From Planctomycetaceae bacterium (GTDB lineage: Bacteria; Planctomycetota; Planctomycetia; Planctomycetales; Planctomycetaceae), in the NCBI GenBank assembly GCA_002722955.1, contig PBMZ01000169.1, forward strand, positions 1-35,256: a DNA stretch of 35,256 bases. Direction: 5' to 3'. Of this stretch, positions 7,428-14,844 are shown piece by piece. Position 1 is the stretch's first letter; each line of letters starts with the position of its first letter. The notes beneath the pieces are model-generated. The model worked only from the letters and a program-made list of their open reading frames with translations. It was not told where the DNA came from and made no database searches. The translations under genes were made by a program, and so were the position numbers.

Positions 7428-7913
7428 TTACTCTTCCGGAGCGGCATCGCCTTCGCTTGTGATCGGGATTTGCCGGGCAACGGCTTCTGGCGACTTTTTC
7501 ATGGTCACTTTGAGCACACCGTTGTTGGCCTCGGCGTGGACATCGTCGGCGTTGACGGGAATCGGTAAAGGTATGGGACGCTGGAATTTACCGCTCGTCC
7601 GCTCGACCAAATGAACTGTGCTGCCTTCAGCAAATGGGGTCTCCGGACGCTCGCCAGAGATCGTCAGCATGTTGCCCGTCAGCTCCACAGACACGTCAGC
7701 AGGATTCACGCCAGCCAGATCGACCCAGACGCAGATTTCGTCGCCGCTTTCAGCCATGTCGACTTTCGGCAACCAGACTCCAGTCGTCGGTTTCAGCCCG
7801 AATTTGTCCAACGCCTTCTCGCCCTGCTGGACGGCAACTTCCATCCAGTTGTCCAGTTCGCTTCGGATTCGTTCCACCGATGCAGCCAGCGGACTTTGTT
7901 GCTGTTCGTCCAT
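7428..7913 (-). CDS. Small heat-shock protein, Hsp20/alpha-crystallin family
   Basis: A 161-residue ATP-independent holdase that would keep unfolded cytoplasmic proteins soluble. The N-terminal 45 residues are a variable helical arm. The alpha-crystallin domain runs from about 48 to 145, starting WLPKVDMAESGDEICVWVDL and including VDLAGVNPADVSVELTGNML and the signature region NNGVLKVTMKK. The C-terminal tail has QIPIT, a version of the I-x-I anchoring motif, then an acidic end. The length is normal for the family. The ATG follows a weak TGAGAAC site. No CIRCE or ROSE-type thermosensor was recognised. The next upstream feature is a 30-bp inverted repeat. Confidence 0.93.
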   Translation of the reverse strand: MDEQQQSPLAASVERIRSELDNWMEVAVQQGEKALDKFGLKPTTGVWLPKVDMAESGDEICVWVDLAGVNPADVSVELTGNMLTISGERPETPFAEGSTVHLVERTSGKFQRPIPLPIPVNADDVHAEANNGVLKVTMKKSPEAVARQIPITSEGDAAPEE

Positions 7914-7941
7914 GTTCTCAGGTCCCTGTTGTAAATGCCCG

Positions 7942-8045
7942 CGGTAACCCGAAGCGTGAGCGAGGGACGCTCACACGTCTTCGCAAGAAAGATTGTCAGA
8001 TTGCGAACACGCCTTAGCGTCCCTCGCTCACGCTTCGGGTTACCG
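7942..8045. repeat. Perfect 30-bp inverted repeat with 44-base loop
   Basis: Arms 7942-7971 and 8016-8045 are exactly complementary. The arms contain GTAACCCGAAGCGTGAGCGA and its complement. It fills the gap between the DUF1501 stop (8057) and the Hsp20 start (7913), both on the minus strand. It could end DUF1501 transcripts, but perfect arms with a long loop look more like an inserted hairpin element. Confidence 0.85.
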
Positions 8046-8056
8046 TGGAGAACATC

Positions 8057-9481
8057 CTATCCAATGATACCATCAACCACCTCACCACCAACATCCGTTA
8101 ATCGAAAGTCTCGACCTTGATAACGAATGGTGAGTCGTTTGTGGTCCACGCCCAACAGATGCAACATCGTCGCGTGAAGATCGTTGATGTGAACGATGTC
8201 CTCGGCGGCGCTGTAGCCCAAGTCGTCTGTTGCGCCGTACGTGGTGCCTCCGCGGATGCCTCCGCCAGCTAACCACATCGAAAAGGCTCGCATATGGTGG
8301 TCTCGACCGACTTTGCCTTTGTTCGTCTGAGCCATCGGGGTGCGACCGAACTCTCCGCCCCAAACGACCAACGTGTCCTTGAGCATATCGCGTTGTTTGA
8401 GGTCTTGAATCAGCGCGGCAGACCCACGATCGCAGTGACCACTGCAGATGCCCATATACCGAATCAAGTCGTTGTGATGATCCCACCCACGATGATAAAG
8501 GTGAATAAAACGCACGCCACGTTCCGCCAGCCGCCGAGCCAATAAACAGTTGGCGGCGAAGCTTCCATCGGCGCCTTTGGTGCCATAGAGGTCCAGGACA
8601 TGTTGAGGCTCGTCGCGGAAATCCATCAATTCGGGAATGCTCTTTTGCATCCGAAATGCCAGTTCGTACTGGCTGATGCGAGTCTCGATTTCCGGATCGT
8701 TTACCTTCTCGTTCCGCAAGCGATTCAGTTCGCTCACCGTATCGACAACTTCTCGCTGCCGTTGCCGGTCGATGCCCGGCGGATTGCGAACAAAGTGGAC
8801 AGGGTCGCCGGTCGAGCGAAACTCGACCCCTTGAAATCGACTGGGCAAGAACCCGTTGTGCCATTGTCTTGTCGAGATCGGTTGTGGGTTGCGTCCACCC
8901 TTTGAGGTCAACACGACAAACCCCGGCAAGTCGTTGCTCTCGCTGCCCAAACCGTACGTCACCCAAGCTCCCATGCTCGGCCGGCCCGAGATTGACGTCC
9001 CCGTATTCATCACCGTATGCGCCGGATCGTGATTGATTTGATCTGTGTGCAACGACCGAACGATGGCGATGTCGTCGGCAATCTTGGCGATGTGCGGAAA
9101 GACTTCGCTGATCTCTTGTCCCGATTTGCCATGCTTGTTGAACTTGAACAGCGGGCCGAGACAGTTGAGCTTGTGGCCTTGAAGTTGAGCGATCGGCTGC
9201 CCCTTCGTAAATGACTCGGGCATCGGCTTCCCATCCATCTCGGCAAGCTTGGGCTTGTAATCGAAGCTTTCCAAGTGCGATGGCCCACCAGCCATACAAA
9301 GAAAGATGACTCGCTTGGCCTTGGGTGGCACGTGCAACGGCTGAACCGTGCCCTTCGACGTCTCTGCCGCTTGCAACTTGCCATTCATCAACTCGGCCAA
9401 CGCAAGGCTACCGAAGCCCATGGATGCTTGGCCAAGGAACGAACGACGCGTGGACTCAAACTGGGAGAATTGAACTGTCAT
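8057..9481 (-). CDS. Tat-exported DUF1501 protein (sulfatase-like fold)
   Basis: A 474-residue exported protein of the DUF1501 family, which belongs to the alkaline phosphatase/sulfatase fold group and is abundant in planctomycetes. The N-terminus has the twin-arginine motif STRRSFLGQA at about 10-19 and a hydrophobic stretch to the cleavage region near 40. Landmarks are VIFLCMAGGPSHLESFDYKP, RSLHTDQINHDPAH, the His-rich HLYHRGWDHHNDL and VVWGGEFGRTP, then GRDHHMRAFSMWLAGGG. The clustered Asp/His residues are probable metal ligands. DUF1501 genes are usually beside a DUF1549/DUF1553 gene. Here the candidate partner is 3.3 kb away on the opposite strand with the recombinase zone between. The reaction is unknown. 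Confidence 0.9.
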   Translation of the reverse strand: MTVQFSQFESTRRSFLGQASMGFGSLALAELMNGKLQAAETSKGTVQPLHVPPKAKRVIFLCMAGGPSHLESFDYKPKLAEMDGKPMPESFTKGQPIAQLQGHKLNCLGPLFKFNKHGKSGQEISEVFPHIAKIADDIAIVRSLHTDQINHDPAHTVMNTGTSISGRPSMGAWVTYGLGSESNDLPGFVVLTSKGGRNPQPISTRQWHNGFLPSRFQGVEFRSTGDPVHFVRNPPGIDRQRQREVVDTVSELNRLRNEKVNDPEIETRISQYELAFRMQKSIPELMDFRDEPQHVLDLYGTKGADGSFAANCLLARRLAERGVRFIHLYHRGWDHHNDLIRYMGICSGHCDRGSAALIQDLKQRDMLKDTLVVWGGEFGRTPMAQTNKGKVGRDHHMRAFSMWLAGGGIRGGTTYGATDDLGYSAAEDIVHINDLHATMLHLLGVDHKRLTIRYQGRDFRLTDVGGEVVDGIIG

Positions 9482-9585
9482 CGAATTCGCCTAACATGTG
9501 GAAAATGTTCTCCAGAAATTGTGTTGTTGTTTGTGGTCCTTGGCAAGAGGAGCCGCAGCGTGACAGCTTGGAACACTACAGAAGG

Positions 9586-9618
9586 AGAAGCCCGGCTTTT
9601 TCAAAAAGCCGGGCTTCT
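9586..9618. terminator. Near-perfect hairpin, terminator-like
   Basis: Arms 9586-9601 and 9603-9618 are perfectly complementary over 16 bases with a one-base gap, a GC core (CCCGGC) and A/T flanks. This is the form of a bidirectional intrinsic terminator. It lies between two divergent genes, about 30 bases before the plus-strand start. A role as an insulator or a leader hairpin is therefore more likely than ending either gene. Confidence 0.6.
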
Positions 9619-9649
9619 GACCGAATAAATGCCGCTCGTTTTTGAAGAA

Positions 9650-10393
9650 ATGAACTCATTCGGATTCGTGCATCATCGCGCACTGAATTCACGCGAGAAG
9701 TACGACAGCGAACTGGTCACCATTGATGCGCGGCCTGACTTAACACACGTTTTCGAAGGCGACATCTGCTGGAATGTCACCAGTGGGCGAGATGACTTTT
9801 ACTTCCGCCATCCAACGCTGCTGTGGGATACGTTGAGCGAAGATCAAATTGACGAGGCTCGCGAAGCGGGGCAGCTTTTTCTGTTGGACGATTTGATCGA
9901 GATCGCCGATCCACGCTTACGGTTTATTATCGAGCTGAAAGTTGGCAAGGGTGACGTCGGCGAAGCCATGCGTCGGCTGGCCGTCCGGCTTCAAGATGGG
10001 TTGAAAGACCGCTATTGGATCGATGGGTTTTCCACACGGCTTATGCGGTTGGTCAAATCAGCGGATAGCGGCGTCCCAACCAGTATCCACACCAAGGGCG
10101 TGTATGGATCGCGCGTGTGCCGAACGGCGCCGGAGTTCTTTCCTCTTTCGTTTCCGCGGTTGAGAAGTTTGCATTGCGTGGATGTGATCACGGCCACGTA
10201 CAAGACATCGTCGGCCCGTTACTTTCGACGGTTTGGTGCTACCATCGATGGCACGTTTCGGGCGGTCCGGGAAGCGGGGAAAACATTAGTTCTTGGCGGC
10301 GTGACGAGTCCCGAGTATTTTGAGTTGGCGCGGAATTCGATGGCTCGCGCTGCTTACGCTAAGTTTTCACTTTCAGAATTGCCGACCTCATGA
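9650..10393 (+). CDS. Glycerophosphodiester phosphodiesterase-like protein
   Basis: A roughly 247-residue cytoplasmic protein that looks like the GDPD/PI-PLC TIM-barrel superfamily, whose members hydrolyse phosphodiester head groups. The support is N-terminal FGFVHHRAL (the HR motif), then FEGDICWN, a counterpart of the E-x-D metal motif, and LRFIIELKVG, matching the strand with the conserved glutamate-leucine-lysine. The second half is more divergent and ends with a glycine-containing strand (LVLGGVTSPEYF). I chose ATG 9650 because it starts just before the first strand; ATG 9629 in frame is also possible. It overlaps the next gene by four bases (ATGA), so the two are translationally coupled. 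Substrate unknown. Confidence 0.6.
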   Translation: MNSFGFVHHRALNSREKYDSELVTIDARPDLTHVFEGDICWNVTSGRDDFYFRHPTLLWDTLSEDQIDEAREAGQLFLLDDLIEIADPRLRFIIELKVGKGDVGEAMRRLAVRLQDGLKDRYWIDGFSTRLMRLVKSADSGVPTSIHTKGVYGSRVCRTAPEFFPLSFPRLRSLHCVDVITATYKTSSARYFRRFGATIDGTFRAVREAGKTLVLGGVTSPEYFELARNSMARAAYAKFSLSELPTS

Positions 10394-11325
10394 CGGGCTC
10401 TGCGGATATCTCGGACTGCATTCGCCGTTTGGATGAGATCTTGCGCCAAGTCCTGGCCAGCCGCGCCGACTGGGTGGGATCAGAGTGTGGTTGCGCTCTG
10501 CGAGAAACGAAGTCGGCGAAGAATGTCGAGTCCACATCGATTCACGCGGCCGTCACTCATGTCGATCGCGAATTGCAAGAAGCGGTCTTGCAAACTGTGT
10601 ACGCCGAGTTTCCGGACCTTGTCCCGCTAGTCGAAGAAGACACGGCAGCCGCTGTCAAATACCGATCGAATCAAGGGGATCGAGCCTTCATTCTTGACCC
10701 CATCGACGGAACTCAATGTTTCGCCAACGGAAGACACGACTACTGCACAATGGCGGCGTTGTCTGTTGCCGGACAAGTTGTCTACGGTTTGGTGGCTCGA
10801 TATCACCCGTTCGACATCACCAGCTCGTTGATGATTCCCTCGACGATGCAGGCCAACGACTTGGAACAACCCAAGAGTCCACTTCGAGTCGCTTGCCACT
10901 ATCGGCTGTTTCGAGATCCGTTTGCGTCAATCTCCGAACGACTTCAGGCGGCCGGTCTGGAATTGGGAGCCGTGCCGTTGGACGAGTCAGATTACGAGGC
11001 CAACACCGACGACTGGGCCACCGGCAAGGGGCTCGGTTCCAACGGCAACGCCATTTTGGCGTTCTTAAACGGTCACTGGGATGCGTACTTGGCACCCATG
11101 GTGAATCTGCACGATTTCGCAGGACCGCTTGCCATCGCCGAAGCGGCAGGTGCGGTCATCGTCCAATTCGACGATGCGTCGGCCGGGGCCTTCGACCGTT
11201 GGCAACTTCAGGATCCAGTCAACTTCTCGGTCGCATCGGCTGCCGAGTACCCTGCAAGGTTTCGCTTCCTGATTGCTCGCGATCACGAAACGGCAGAGCA
11301 CCTTGTGGAGGTGCTGCAAGTGTGA
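10390..11325 (+). CDS. Inositol monophosphatase-family phosphatase
   Basis: A 311-residue enzyme of the lithium-sensitive phosphatase family (IMPase, FBPase, CysQ types), which removes phosphate from sugars, inositols or nucleotides using Mg2+. Metal ligands are visible: Glu82 and Glu83 in VEEDT, Asp103 and Asp106 in DPIDGT (103-108), and Asp242 in HDFAGPLAIAEAAGA, which stands where most members have WDxAAG. The substrate is not shown by sequence. The ATGA overlap with the phosphodiesterase gene suggests sequential action, a diesterase releasing a phosphomonoester that this enzyme dephosphorylates. The C-terminal 40 residues lie beyond the usual core. Confidence 0.87.
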   Translation: MTGSADISDCIRRLDEILRQVLASRADWVGSECGCALRETKSAKNVESTSIHAAVTHVDRELQEAVLQTVYAEFPDLVPLVEEDTAAAVKYRSNQGDRAFILDPIDGTQCFANGRHDYCTMAALSVAGQVVYGLVARYHPFDITSSLMIPSTMQANDLEQPKSPLRVACHYRLFRDPFASISERLQAAGLELGAVPLDESDYEANTDDWATGKGLGSNGNAILAFLNGHWDAYLAPMVNLHDFAGPLAIAEAAGAVIVQFDDASAGAFDRWQLQDPVNFSVASAAEYPARFRFLIARDHETAEHLVEVLQV

Positions 11326-11405
11326 TCTCGTATGGACTCTTAGCCAGAAATCTGATACCTGCCCCCTGCGATTAGCGAAAGCCAGTGCCATCGAGGAGCA
11401 TAGAC

Positions 11406-12299
11406 GTGGAAGGATTTGAACAAGACGTTGCCAGTGGAGAGCGTTTTGAATTCGGCAAGAACTGGAGCCGTTTTCTTAGTGTTCTGAACGAAGAGCGCAT
11501 TCAGGCTGCGGTTAAGTCGCTGCAAGAAAAGCTGCAAGTCGAAGACCTTCAAGGAAAGTGTTTCTTGGACATCGGCAGTGGCAGCGGTTTGTTTTCTCTG
11601 GCGGCAAGAAAGCTCGGCGCCCGAGTCCACTCGTTCGATTACGATCCGAACAGTGTTAACTGCGCGCGGGAGTTGAGACGGCGGTTCTTTGCAGAAGATG
11701 ACGAATGGACCATCGAACAAGGTTCGGCGTTGGACCGCGAGTACCTCGAATCGCTTGGCAAGTTCGACATTGTCTACTCATGGGGCGTACTCCATCACAC
11801 CGGATCGATGTATGAGGCGTTGAAAAACGCGACAATTCCCGTTTCCGAAGGTGGCCGGCTATTTATCTCGATCTACAACGATCAAGGCGTGCGTTCCCGT
11901 ATCTGGAAGAAGCTAAAAAAGACTTACTGCTCGCTGCCCGGCTTCCTAAAACTGCCGTATACGCTGATCACGATGATGCCGTATCAGTTCGCATTGTTCG
12001 TGGCGTCTTGCATTTTGTTCCGCCCCATTCAGTTCCTGAAGAAGCGGCTTCGCAAGGCTGACGAACGAGGCATGAATTGGTGGCACGACGTCGTCGATTG
12101 GATCGGCGGTTATCCGTTCGAGGTCGCGAAGCCACAAGAGATCATCCATTTCTACCGGGATCGTGGTTTTGTCATCGATCGATTATTCAGCGTTGGCGAT
12201 CGGCTGGGTTGCAATGAGTACGTCCTGACGAACTTAACCGAAGCCATGAAGGCGGGGCATTCCGAGGGAATTCCGCTGAAGGAGCAACTGGCGGCTTAG
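11406..12299 (+). CDS. Class I SAM-dependent methyltransferase
   Basis: A 297-residue methyltransferase. Motif I is CFLDIGSGSGLFSLAARKLG at about 52-71, with the acidic strand end SFDYD at about 76-80 and the family's VYSWGVLHHTGSM after it. A hydrophobic helix region at about 170-205 (PYTLITMMPYQFALF, VASCILFRP) could dock on membranes, pointing to a lipid-like substrate, though this is inference. GTG 11406 is chosen because GAGGAG lies seven bases upstream; the longer GTG at 11385 has no such site. It starts 80 bases after the phosphatase gene on the same strand and is probably in the same transcript. Confidence 0.87.
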   Translation: MEGFEQDVASGERFEFGKNWSRFLSVLNEERIQAAVKSLQEKLQVEDLQGKCFLDIGSGSGLFSLAARKLGARVHSFDYDPNSVNCARELRRRFFAEDDEWTIEQGSALDREYLESLGKFDIVYSWGVLHHTGSMYEALKNATIPVSEGGRLFISIYNDQGVRSRIWKKLKKTYCSLPGFLKLPYTLITMMPYQFALFVASCILFRPIQFLKKRLRKADERGMNWWHDVVDWIGGYPFEVAKPQEIIHFYRDRGFVIDRLFSVGDRLGCNEYVLTNLTEAMKAGHSEGIPLKEQLAA

Positions 12300-12326
12300 A
12301 GTTAGGTTGAGTGTGCCAAAGCCGTC

Positions 12327-12384
12327 GTTTAACCCGTAGCCGCAGGCAAGGGACGAATGCCTCGCCTGTGGCTACGGGTTAAAC
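12327..12384. repeat. Intergenic hairpin, GTAGCC family, copy 1
   Basis: Arms 12327-12351 and 12360-12384 pair at 23 of 25 positions around an eight-base loop. It begins 28 bases after the methyltransferase stop and may end that operon's transcript. The left arm shares GTCGTTTAACCCGTAGCCGC and more with the right arm (complement) of the hairpin at 20725-20787, so these two are copies of one repeat. The rest of this gap up to 12592 shows only a TTCGGCGCCGAA palindrome and presumed promoter sequence. Confidence 0.8.
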
Positions 12385-12592
12385 AATTGTGAGGAGCCAG
12401 GGTGCGGCGTAAACGATTGCGATTGCAGTGTTTCGGTGACTCAAGTAGACTCCCGCGCAACCGTTGGTTGGTTGTCCTGGACACTTTCGGCGCCGAAGCG
12501 TCGAAGAATGCTTCAGAACAAACACGCGGAGCGTGCGCAAGTCAACAGACCACTAAGAGGGTCTAACCGTTTTATTGAATGAGGGAGTTGTG

Positions 12593-14764
12593 ATGTTGGC
12601 CAAAGTCAATCTGCGAGCATGGGGTGTTTTTGCGGCGATTTGCCTAGTTGCATTTTCGGCGCTGCCGTTGAGCGGCGATGAGAAGGCCCCGCAAACTGGC
12701 TTGCATGGCATTCTTCCAAGCGAGTTGCCGGAAGCATTGAGTAGCAAGTCGCTGGGCAAGCTGAGCGAGGACCTCAAACCGTGGACCACCGATGTCAGTG
12801 CAGCATTAAAGAAGTTGCAAGAAGACGAGTCGCTCACATCAGCGCAGCAACGCGAACAACTCGAGCTACTCGAGATCAAAGCGGATGAACTTCAAGAAGT
12901 CATCGCCAAATCGGACTCGGCTTCGCGAAGTCAGTTGCAAGAAGTCCAGGGCAGCTTGGACCGCTACGCCAGCATTGGCGTGGTGATCCTGAATACCTTG
13001 GACTACGATCCCAGTCAGGCGGAATCGCCGTTTGAGGTCGCGAAAAAGCAGTTGATCGAGGCGACCGAGACGCTGAACAAGTATTTGAAAAATATCAAAA
13101 ACGGCGATGGCTGGATTACCTATTTCCAAACTGATGAGATCGTCGATTTGGCCAAGTCCAGTAGCGAAACGTCGGCGTTGTTGCTTTCAACCTTGCAACA
13201 ACGATTTACCGATGCGAAAGCTAGCGACGACAAATCACAGAGTGAGTTTCTGGCACGCAAACAGTTCAATGCGTTTGGAGATTCTCTGGCCGCATTCCTC
13301 AAAGCCGAGAAGGCACCCGCGGCGGAAGCTGGAGATCAATCGGCTCTTCGCGGGCATCTCGCAAGCATGTTGTCCGCGATTCGCGCGTCAGAAGAAACAA
13401 CCGGCCAAGCTGCCGCTGCCGAGATTCGCACACATTTCGATGCAGCCATTGAGGCTGCTCCTGACAAAGGGGGAATGTTGACGCAGGTCATGCGCGAACA
13501 TTACTTCAACTACAACTTACGCGTCATTGCCTCCGAGGACTTGCTGAACCGGCTGGTCACTCAAGAACGCAATGAAGAGGGTAAGGTTGAGGACTTCATC
13601 CTCGGAGCCCAAGTTGATGGAACTCAAAAGACGAAGGCCACTGTGGGACTTGATCTGAAGGAAAGCAGTGATCGTATTAAATTCCATATTACTCTGAACG
13701 GGACCAGCCAAACCGATACTCGCGGAGTGACTCGTCAGGCCACTGTGTTCACAGAAGGTCGGCATAAGTTTAACGCCAGCAAGGAAATCACCTTCGATGG
13801 CGACAAGTTCAAGACCGAAGAAGCGGAGATCGAGGTTGATGCCAACAACACAACCGTGGGTGCCCAATCGGCTAGCGGCAATAGTACTGGTCTGGTCGCA
13901 CGGATTGCCATGCGAGCGGCCAAACGGAAGAAGGCTCAATCTGAAGCGATCGCCGAACAGAAGATGCGCGAACGGCTGAAGCCCGAATTCAACAACGAAA
14001 TCGACACGATGTTCGTCAGCTTGAACGAAAAGCTGGACGGAAAACTAAATGGGCCGCTGAAGAAGATGAGGCTGTTCCCATCAGCTCGCAGCTTCGCCAC
14101 GACCGAGAAGTCGTTAGTCGTCAAAACACGACTCATGGACGAAGGCGAGATTGCCGGCAGTGCACCAAACGTCGTCAGTAGCGACAAGGGGCTTGTCTTA
14201 CAGTTGCATCAATCGCTCTTGAACAATGCATTGGACCGCATGGACTTGGCGGGCAAGTCGCTGGACGAAGCTGGCTTGAAGGCTCAGTTGGAAAAAGCCA
14301 TCTCGACATTCCTCGGCCGCGAATACCAATTCCCGGCTCCACAAGTTGCTGAAGGCGAAGATGTCAAGCAAGACAAGACTTTGTTCGTCTTCCCAAAAGA
14401 GGACGTTTTGCGAATTCAATTGAGCGCCGGTGAGTTGCTGCTTACACTGAGAACAGGATTAAAACCTGAAAAGGGTGAAGAAATCCCAACCCAACGCATT
14501 ACTGTTCCAATCAAGTTCGCGGTCGATGGCGATAGCATCGTTGCTGAACGTGGCAAGGTGTCGGTTGCTCCAGTCGAGAAGCCGTCCAGTCGTTTCAAGC
14601 AAATTGCTCGCGCCGGCGTCGTCCGCAAGAAGGTCGAAGCAGCCTTGCCAAAACGCACGCTCGATCGTCACTTCTCGATCGACTTGGAAGGCAAGGAGCC
14701 CGTCAAAATCTCGCTAACTCAGATCGACGTCAGCAATCAATGGCTGTCGTTGGTTGTCGAGTAA
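12593..14764 (+). CDS. Large exported protein of unknown function
   Basis: I do not recognise the family. The start ATG 12593 is chosen over the in-frame ATG 12575 because GAGGGAG lies five bases before it and a signal peptide follows directly (hydrophobic residues 9-26, cut near SGD). The roughly 720-residue mature protein has an N-terminal third rich in helices with heptad-like Leu (LKKLQEDESLTSAQQREQLE). The central region is beta-rich with Thr and Asp (VGLDLKESSDRIKFHITLNG). A basic helical stretch (MRAAKRKKAQSEAIAEQKMR) and a C-terminal beta-rich region complete it. No catalytic motif, lipobox or membrane anchor is evident. It is followed by a hairpin and then the LRR gene on the same strand. 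Confidence 0.75.
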   Translation: MLAKVNLRAWGVFAAICLVAFSALPLSGDEKAPQTGLHGILPSELPEALSSKSLGKLSEDLKPWTTDVSAALKKLQEDESLTSAQQREQLELLEIKADELQEVIAKSDSASRSQLQEVQGSLDRYASIGVVILNTLDYDPSQAESPFEVAKKQLIEATETLNKYLKNIKNGDGWITYFQTDEIVDLAKSSSETSALLLSTLQQRFTDAKASDDKSQSEFLARKQFNAFGDSLAAFLKAEKAPAAEAGDQSALRGHLASMLSAIRASEETTGQAAAAEIRTHFDAAIEAAPDKGGMLTQVMREHYFNYNLRVIASEDLLNRLVTQERNEEGKVEDFILGAQVDGTQKTKATVGLDLKESSDRIKFHITLNGTSQTDTRGVTRQATVFTEGRHKFNASKEITFDGDKFKTEEAEIEVDANNTTVGAQSASGNSTGLVARIAMRAAKRKKAQSEAIAEQKMRERLKPEFNNEIDTMFVSLNEKLDGKLNGPLKKMRLFPSARSFATTEKSLVVKTRLMDEGEIAGSAPNVVSSDKGLVLQLHQSLLNNALDRMDLAGKSLDEAGLKAQLEKAISTFLGREYQFPAPQVAEGEDVKQDKTLFVFPKEDVLRIQLSAGELLLTLRTGLKPEKGEEIPTQRITVPIKFAVDGDSIVAERGKVSVAPVEKPSSRFKQIARAGVVRKKVEAALPKRTLDRHFSIDLEGKEPVKISLTQIDVSNQWLSLVVE

Positions 14765-14782
14765 ACTTGAGATCAGCACGGT

Positions 14783-14840
14783 TAGGCCTTCGTAGCACTT
14801 GGTTGGACCGGTTTAAACCGACACCAAGTTGCGAGGGCTA
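14783..14840 (+). promoter_or_regulatory. Hairpin covering the ribosome site of the LRR gene
   Basis: The left arm (TAGGCC..CACTTGGT) and right arm (ACCAAGTTGCGAGGGCTA) pair imperfectly around the palindrome CGGTTTAAACCG at 14809-14820. The right arm includes GAGGG at 14833-14837, the ribosome site for ATG 14845, and the left arm's CCTT would cover it. It may act as a terminator for the previous gene, as a translation control, or as both. Confidence 0.45.
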
Positions 14841-14844
14841 ATCG

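Noticed and set aside
8082..9299. 405-codon second minus-strand frame inside the DUF1501 gene
   Set aside because: Arg/Ser/Gln-rich shifted frame of a clear DUF1501 gene; no motifs of its own.
10716..11375. 219-codon plus-strand frame inside the phosphatase gene
   Set aside because: Arg-rich shifted frame over the DPIDGT-containing gene; no protein features.
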